Assembly: GCA_018398815.1 (NCBI GenBank)
Contig: CM031620.1
Location: forward strand, 66,072,971 to 66,136,970
Reading direction: 5' to 3'
Source of the DNA: Conus ventricosus
Taxonomy: Eukaryota > Mollusca > Gastropoda > Neogastropoda > Conidae
DNA length: 64,000 bases
Within the stretch, counting starts at the first letter, position 1, and each line of letters opens with the position of its first letter. Below are positions 58,969 through 64,000 of the stretch, one piece after another. The notes below the pieces were generated by a model that saw only the letters and a list, made by a program, of their open reading frames with translations, ran no database searches and was not told the origin of the DNA. The translations under genes and the position numbers were made by a program.

Positions 58969-59271
58969 AGGAGTTTATGTGTTAGTGAGTTCCCTCCCTA
59001 TTGGAGATTATAAGCTTGCTGAAGGCTCATTTTGAGAAGCATTTATTTTATTTTTCCCCATCCACCCCCCTGAGCACATACTGTTAGTAAGGCAGTATTA
59101 ACTGCCACTGCAGATATGAAGCTTATCTCCCCCTATTTCTTCAAATCTAAGACATAAGAGCAAGCTTTGTTTAAAATTCAATATTTTTCTGCAGTCATTG
59201 CAACACCAAGCTGCTCTGTAAGTTGCTGAAATGGTGCTCAGTACTCATCCTGGAATTTATTAGTTATTATA

Positions 59272-59312
<41 letters not shown>

Positions 59313-59324
59313 ATATATAATAAA

Positions 59325-60230
59325 CTAAAAAATTTCCAAGGATATGTACCGAGCACCATTCCAGCAACTTACAGAGCAGCTTGGTGTTGCAATGACTGCA
59401 AGAAATATTCAATTATAAACAAAGCTTGCTCTTATGTCTTAGATTGAATAAATAGGGGGAAAAAAAGCATTCATATCTGCAGGGGTAGATAGTCCGCCTA
59501 ACTAACAGTATGTGCTTGAGTGGATGAATGGGGAAAAAATAAATGAAATGAATGCTTCTCAAAATGAGCCTTTCAGCAAGCTTATGTCTCCAAGGGGGAG
59601 ACAATCTCCAATGGGGAGGAAACTCACTAACATGTAAGTCCTGGTCAGATACCGATATTTCGAAACCTCATTGTTTCTCCTCAGTGACCGGGGAAAGTGG
59701 TAATTTGACTCCTCTCCCTTTTTTCGGTTTTAAGAAGAAGCTATCCCAGAAAAGGCTGGGTGCAATACCGTAGTATGTTTGTTGAGTTTTCAAAAAAAAC
59801 AACCTAAGAAGCAAAAGAAAATCATGAAAGGCAAAACAAGCTACATTTTTTTGTGAAAAGTAGAAAATATAAAAAGATATAAAAAGATAACCTCTTAAGA
59901 CACAAGTGCTGAGGGCCAGTTCTTAGACTGAATCCGCAAGGGACTAATTTACAATATACTAATATATTCCAAGGATAAGTACCGAGCACCATTCCAGCAA
60001 CTTACAGAACAACTTGTGTTGCAATGACTGCAAGAAATATTCAATTATAAACAAAGCTTGCTCTTATGTCTTAGATTGAATAAATAGGGGAGATAAGCTT
60101 TCTTTTTCTGCAGTGGTAATAATTCTGCCTAACTAACAGTATGTGCTTGAGTGGGTGAATGGGGAAAAATAAATGAAAATAAATGCTTCTCAAAATGAGC
60201 CTTCAGCAAGCTTATAGTCTCCAATATAAA
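59325..60230 (-). repeat. Inverted copies of the ~610-bp unit
   Basis: The same blocks appear in reverse: ATTCCAGCAACTTACAGAG at about 59,360 and 59,990, and CAATAAGCTT-like ends near 59,580 and 60,205. With the direct units and the (TA)n at 59,270-59,322 they make a large inverted arrangement. The copies are more diverged than the direct units. Confidence 0.85.
59643..59689 (-). ncRNA. Hammerhead ribozyme candidate 3
   Basis: On the minus strand, stem I GGUCA/UGACC, CUGAGGA, stem II GAAAC/GUUUC-type with loop AAUGAG plus one G, GAAA, stem III UAUC/GGUA and cleavage after AUC. The triplet differs from copies 1 and 2 (AUA), but the base pairing is kept, which argues for constraint. Confidence 0.77.
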
Positions 60231-60374
60231 AAATTTTTTTTTTCATCAAACGCATTTATACACTCTTTTGGGTAGTAATATTAGAATGATATGATGTATA
60301 CAGGTTTATGTATATTTCTTATAGCATTGTCAATAAGTAACCATGTTTTTTATACATAGATAACGCTACGCTGA

Positions 60375-60402
60375 ACACCCCACACACACCACACACACAC
60401 AC

Positions 60403-60439
<37 letters not shown>

Positions 60440-60535
60440 CAGACACACACTCTCTCTCCTCTCTCTTCTTCCCCTCTCTCCTCTCTCTCTCCCCTCTCTC
60501 TCTCTTCTCTGTCTGTCTGTTCTATCTCTCTCTTC
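60375..60535. repeat. (CA)n and (CT)n microsatellites
   Basis: An interrupted CA tract is followed by CT-rich simple sequence to about 60,535. Confidence 0.93.
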
Positions 60536-60835
60536 TTTTTTCATGTGTATGGGGTTTTTGGCTCTTTGTTTGTTTGTTTTTCTTGCTCTAACCTAACTTT
60601 TAATTATGAAAGTTGCTGTTTTTTTTTGGTTGTTGTTGTTGTTTTGGATTCTTTTTATGTGTGTATGTTTTTTTCTCATTGTATGTGGAAAAACAATAAA
60701 ACCAAAAAAATAGGAAAAAAATATCCGGTAACAGCACATTGCCCTTTTTTAAAAATCTCTACCAGCACACAAAAAGCAGCCATCGTCCCCAAATAGAGTC
60801 TTATTTTAAACGTAACCAGCTAACAGCTGGGGTCA
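60536..60835. other. Unassigned interval
   Basis: T-rich and A-rich sequence with no supported gene or repeat family. Confidence 0.5.
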
Positions 60836-60973
60836 TGTCAAGTTCTCATTACCAGCCTTTATCAAGTCCTCACTGACAGCTCGTGTCATGTTCTCAAAAA
60901 ACAGCTTTTGTCAAGTCCTCACTGCCCAGCTTTTGTCATGTTCTCCTGACAACGTTTGTCAAGTTCTCACTGA
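60836..60973. repeat. ~24-bp minisatellite, left part
   Basis: Degenerate units of the form GTCAAGTTCTCACTGACAACTTTT repeat here. The array resumes at 63,407 after the inserted element. Confidence 0.85.
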
Positions 60974-61377
60974 TGGGTGCATTTGAATTTTCACGCATTT
61001 GCAAATGTTTTTCGTCTCCCCGCTTTTGATTTTCCCGCATTTGGTTGTTTGAATTTCACGCATGTGAGCTTTTGAAAGTCACGCATGTGAGCTTTTGAAA
61101 ATCAGCATGTAGTGTATGCGTTGGGGTGTGTGTACATGAGATAGAGGTTGCTCGTGACCGATGATTTAGTCTCAATTCACCTTGAAATAAGTTGAAACAT
61201 TTAAGTTTTCTATTAGATTTAGATGGAATTTGTACACCCAAAAAACACTGTTTTTAAATTCATCAAGAGGGGGAATGAAGAATCATTCTGACACATGTCT
61301 TCAATTCTTTCACATACTCAAGCAATTTTTACAGTAAAACACATATACACATGTACCCTTTTCACACACACACACAC

Positions 61378-61413
<36 letters not shown>

Positions 61414-61559
61414 CACACACACACACACCACACACACACACACATACACACATACACACACACATGCCACACATCAAGGAGAGGAAAAAATAATTCAAAT
61501 AATCACAGTTTAATTGTAAATAAGAATTAAAATACATGTACGAATATAAGAATAAAAAC

Positions 61560-62500
61560 ATGTCTTCATTCATTCACATGCAAGAATAAAAGACATGCGA
61601 AATAAAATACATGTCTTTAATTCATCACCAACAAGAATAAAATACATGCGAATGACATTCAGAGTTTTGCTGGGAGATTCTTCCAAGACATTTTTTGTCA
61701 CGAAACTGTTTTTCTCGAAATGTTCCAAATTTGGGGCGTGTCGTCTCTTTATTGTTGCCATCGCATCACGCTTTAAACGGGCTTGTCGACGCAAAACCGG
61801 AGCCCCGCGACCAGTCCTGATTGTATTCAGCTTTGTAGCGCTGTAAGCTTGTATGTCCTTCCCGGTTGGCCATCAGCTCGAAAACATTGGGGGTGGTGGG
61901 GATTTTGAACAGGTCCGAGAAACGCCGGTGGAACGACTCGCTCCATTCGCTGCTTCACTCATCCAGGGTCATGGTTGGCCATAGAGTGGAGGGGAAATAG
62001 CGTCCGGTGCAGCATACGTGGACAGGAGTAGTTCAGAAAACCTGCACACAAACCCCTCATCATCGGGAGCATCGTCCATGAAAAAAATCAAAAGCCAGGC
62101 AGTCCTCAACTTCCGTTGGGTTCAGGAAGCTGAGACCGAAGAAACGCTTCAAAACCACAAAACCACGTCTGAATCAGGTTGTTGGTAGTCGACTGACAGT
62201 CCCAAAACTGTTGATCTTTCCCATACCAGGCCTGTGAAAGATGAAAGAAACATCCCCGGATCGAAGCATTCGGCCCGATCTTGACACAGCCTTGTGGGTT
62301 GCCAGTTCGAAGTCAAGATTGATTGATGTAACATCCAGATGAAGTCCTTGCTGGACACACATGAAGTGGGCTGCTTGGAACATTTGTGGTAAATGTCCTC
62401 TGACTTCGAAGGAAGTAGGCAGAACACACATGGCACATAGACCACCGTTTTTGAAAGCATGCAGGATGTATAGTTGAGTAAAAAAAACCGAGACATGTTT
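61560..62500 (-). pseudogene. MULE-type transposase relic
   Basis: Minus-strand frames give FEVRGHLPQMFQAAHFMCVQ, TSINLDFELATHKAV and FIFHRPGMGKINSFG (62,430-62,190). Further pieces follow toward 61,560, including FFMDDAPDDEGF and LRRQARLKRDAMATIKR. Their order matches animal MULE transposase-domain proteins, with D in NLDFE as the likely catalytic Asp. Several frameshifts and stops are present. The match is by motif order only. Confidence 0.68.
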
Positions 62501-62879
62501 TGAAGGTGCCCCTCCCCCAGGATTGTTACAGCAGGATCACAGAGAAGATGTAGATTTTATGGTGCTGCAAAAAAATGAAATTTTGTTTTCACTGTCATTG
62601 AGCTGCAAACCCTGTCCTTCTTTGTGTTCAGATAAAAGTCCATATTGGGTAACATATTCATGTGTTTTTGAGTCATTTTTGGGTTTGTTTTGGCATGTGC
62701 TTCTTTCTCTCATTCCACATCGCGTATCTCACGTACACAACGTCACGCGTGTCAAAGTCATTATCTTCTGCCAACTTCCCTCTCCTCTCTCCTCATCAAT
62801 TTTGCCGGCCTTTGAAATAGAACCTCGGCTGCACGTTTTTTTGCATTGTTTTCGAAATTCGGAGAACGGGAAAAGTCTT

Positions 62880-63100
62880 TCTCTGTCTTTAGTTCATGAT
62901 TGTGCTCATTTGAGTAAAAACGGGTCCTTGAAGTCCCAGACTTGTTTCAAGCGCTGGACATCCACGTATCGAACAACGCCATGTCTTTGATTTTCTCGGT
63001 TTCACGGTCCTTGACGTATAAACTCCCACGGCTGAGAATTGCCGGATTTCCCCTGTTGGTTGTTGTAATCGTGATATTCGTCTCTTGCTGTGCCATGGCG
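62880..63100 (-). pseudogene. Possible FLYWCH-like N-terminal domain of the MULE
   Basis: A frame from the Met at about 63,096 reads MAQQETNITITTTNRGNPAI and SRGSLYVKD and stops near 62,947. FLYWCH zinc fingers often precede MULE transposases, and the spacing fits, but the cysteine and histidine ligands are not clear here. Confidence 0.4.
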
Positions 63101-63406
63101 AAATGAGCCGTGTAGTTGAACTGAATTGTGATTTGTGAGTTGTGAGCGAAGCGTCGTGACGGCCGGATTTCCCATGTTGGTTGTTGGTATTTGTGTCTTG
63201 TTGAATTGTGATTTGTATTCACGCGTCTATACACGGGACTCACTCACAAACACACCGATGCGGGGTGCGTGTGCATGCATGTGCGTGAAATTCAAATGAC
63301 AAGTAAGGAGAGATTTTGACTGGAAACCTGCGTGAAATTCATGTGTTAATAAATCCGAGAAATTCATAGCGTGAAATTCAAAAGTGCGTGAAATTCAGTT
63401 GCACCG

Positions 63407-63940
<534 letters not shown>

Positions 63941-64000
63941 ATGCTGAAATTCTTCGTGGACGCGGAACCTGTATTACGACAAAAAGCATTTGATACGCTA

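Larger units (their letters stand above)
57773..59270 (+). repeat. Tandem ~610-bp units with hammerhead motifs
   Basis: Two full units (57,773-58,388 and 58,389-58,995) and a partial third (to 59,270) share GATTATAAGCTTGCTGAAGG at the start, GACATAAGAGCAAGCTTTGT, TTGCGGATTCATTCCAAGAA and AAACCGAAAAGGCAGAGGAG. Each full unit ends with the same ribozyme fold. I find no protein-coding potential. The layout resembles a retrozyme or concatenated Penelope terminal repeats. Confidence 0.88.
60974..63406 (-). mobile_element. Mutator-like (MULE) transposon, decayed
   Basis: The element splits a minisatellite. Its ends are imperfect inverted repeats (GGTGCATTTGAATTTTCACG versus GGTGCAACTGAATTTCACG), and multiple CACGCA motifs lie just inside. 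TCACTGA flanks both sides, but because the array itself repeats that text the target duplication cannot be measured. A transposase relic lies inside on the minus strand. Confidence 0.72.

Overview
This window is non-coding, transposon-packed DNA of an invertebrate animal. The density of (CA)n, (CT)n, (GA)n and (TCTA)n microsatellites, a chytrid- or GalEa-like Ty1/copia element, Penelope-like elements, a Polinton/Maverick and APE-type LINEs together suggest a marine mollusc, but the sequence alone does not prove the group. I recognise no host gene, tRNA or rRNA. Almost every long open frame belongs to a mobile element or is a read-through of simple repeats.

Layout. 1-2.3 kb holds microsatellites and a 32-bp minisatellite. 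2.3-6.0 kb holds two LINE relics: an ORF1 relic with a decayed 2A-like motif and a 414-bp tandem duplication beside it, then a CR1/Jockey-type RT relic. 6.0-8.9 kb and 15.1-20.3 kb are diverged, permuted copies of a microsatellite-rich repeat. Between them lies a long dead LINE (about 9.0-14.8 kb), itself hit by a second LINE tail. An apparently intact Tc1/mariner element (15.75-17.29 kb, DD34E transposase, TA target duplication) sits inside one repeat copy.

The core, 20.5-54.1 kb, is a three-level nest. A Ty3/gypsy element (20.5-22.6 and 52.85-54.1 kb) was hit by a Ty1/copia element (22.58-52.85 kb, 196-bp LTRs, target duplication TCAGC). The copia 5' LTR was in turn hit by a 20.2-kb Polinton (22,672-42,902, 233-235 bp terminal inverted repeats, target duplication GCTTG). 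The other LTR preserves the empty site, so both boundaries are exact. About 15.8 kb inside the Polinton is abnormally homopolymeric, which looks like a sequence-quality artefact, yet collinear DNA polymerase B motifs can still be read there. Inside the copia reverse transcriptase a 38-bp piece of the coding sequence itself has expanded into an array of about 134 copies with higher-order structure and an assembly gap.

54.1-57.4 kb carries three Penelope-like fragments (RT plus GIY-YIG), one of them bounded by inverted 193-bp repeats. 57.4-60.2 kb carries tandem and inverted copies of a roughly 610-bp unit in which I can fold hammerhead ribozymes with all three stems, a layout like a retrozyme or an array of Penelope terminal repeats. 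60.8-63.6 kb is a 24-bp minisatellite split by a decayed Mutator-like element, and the window ends in microsatellites.

The most interesting points are the birth of a satellite from retrotransposon codons, the tandem hammerhead units, and the exactly dated nest of three elements with a Polinton whose terminal repeats can each fold back on themselves.
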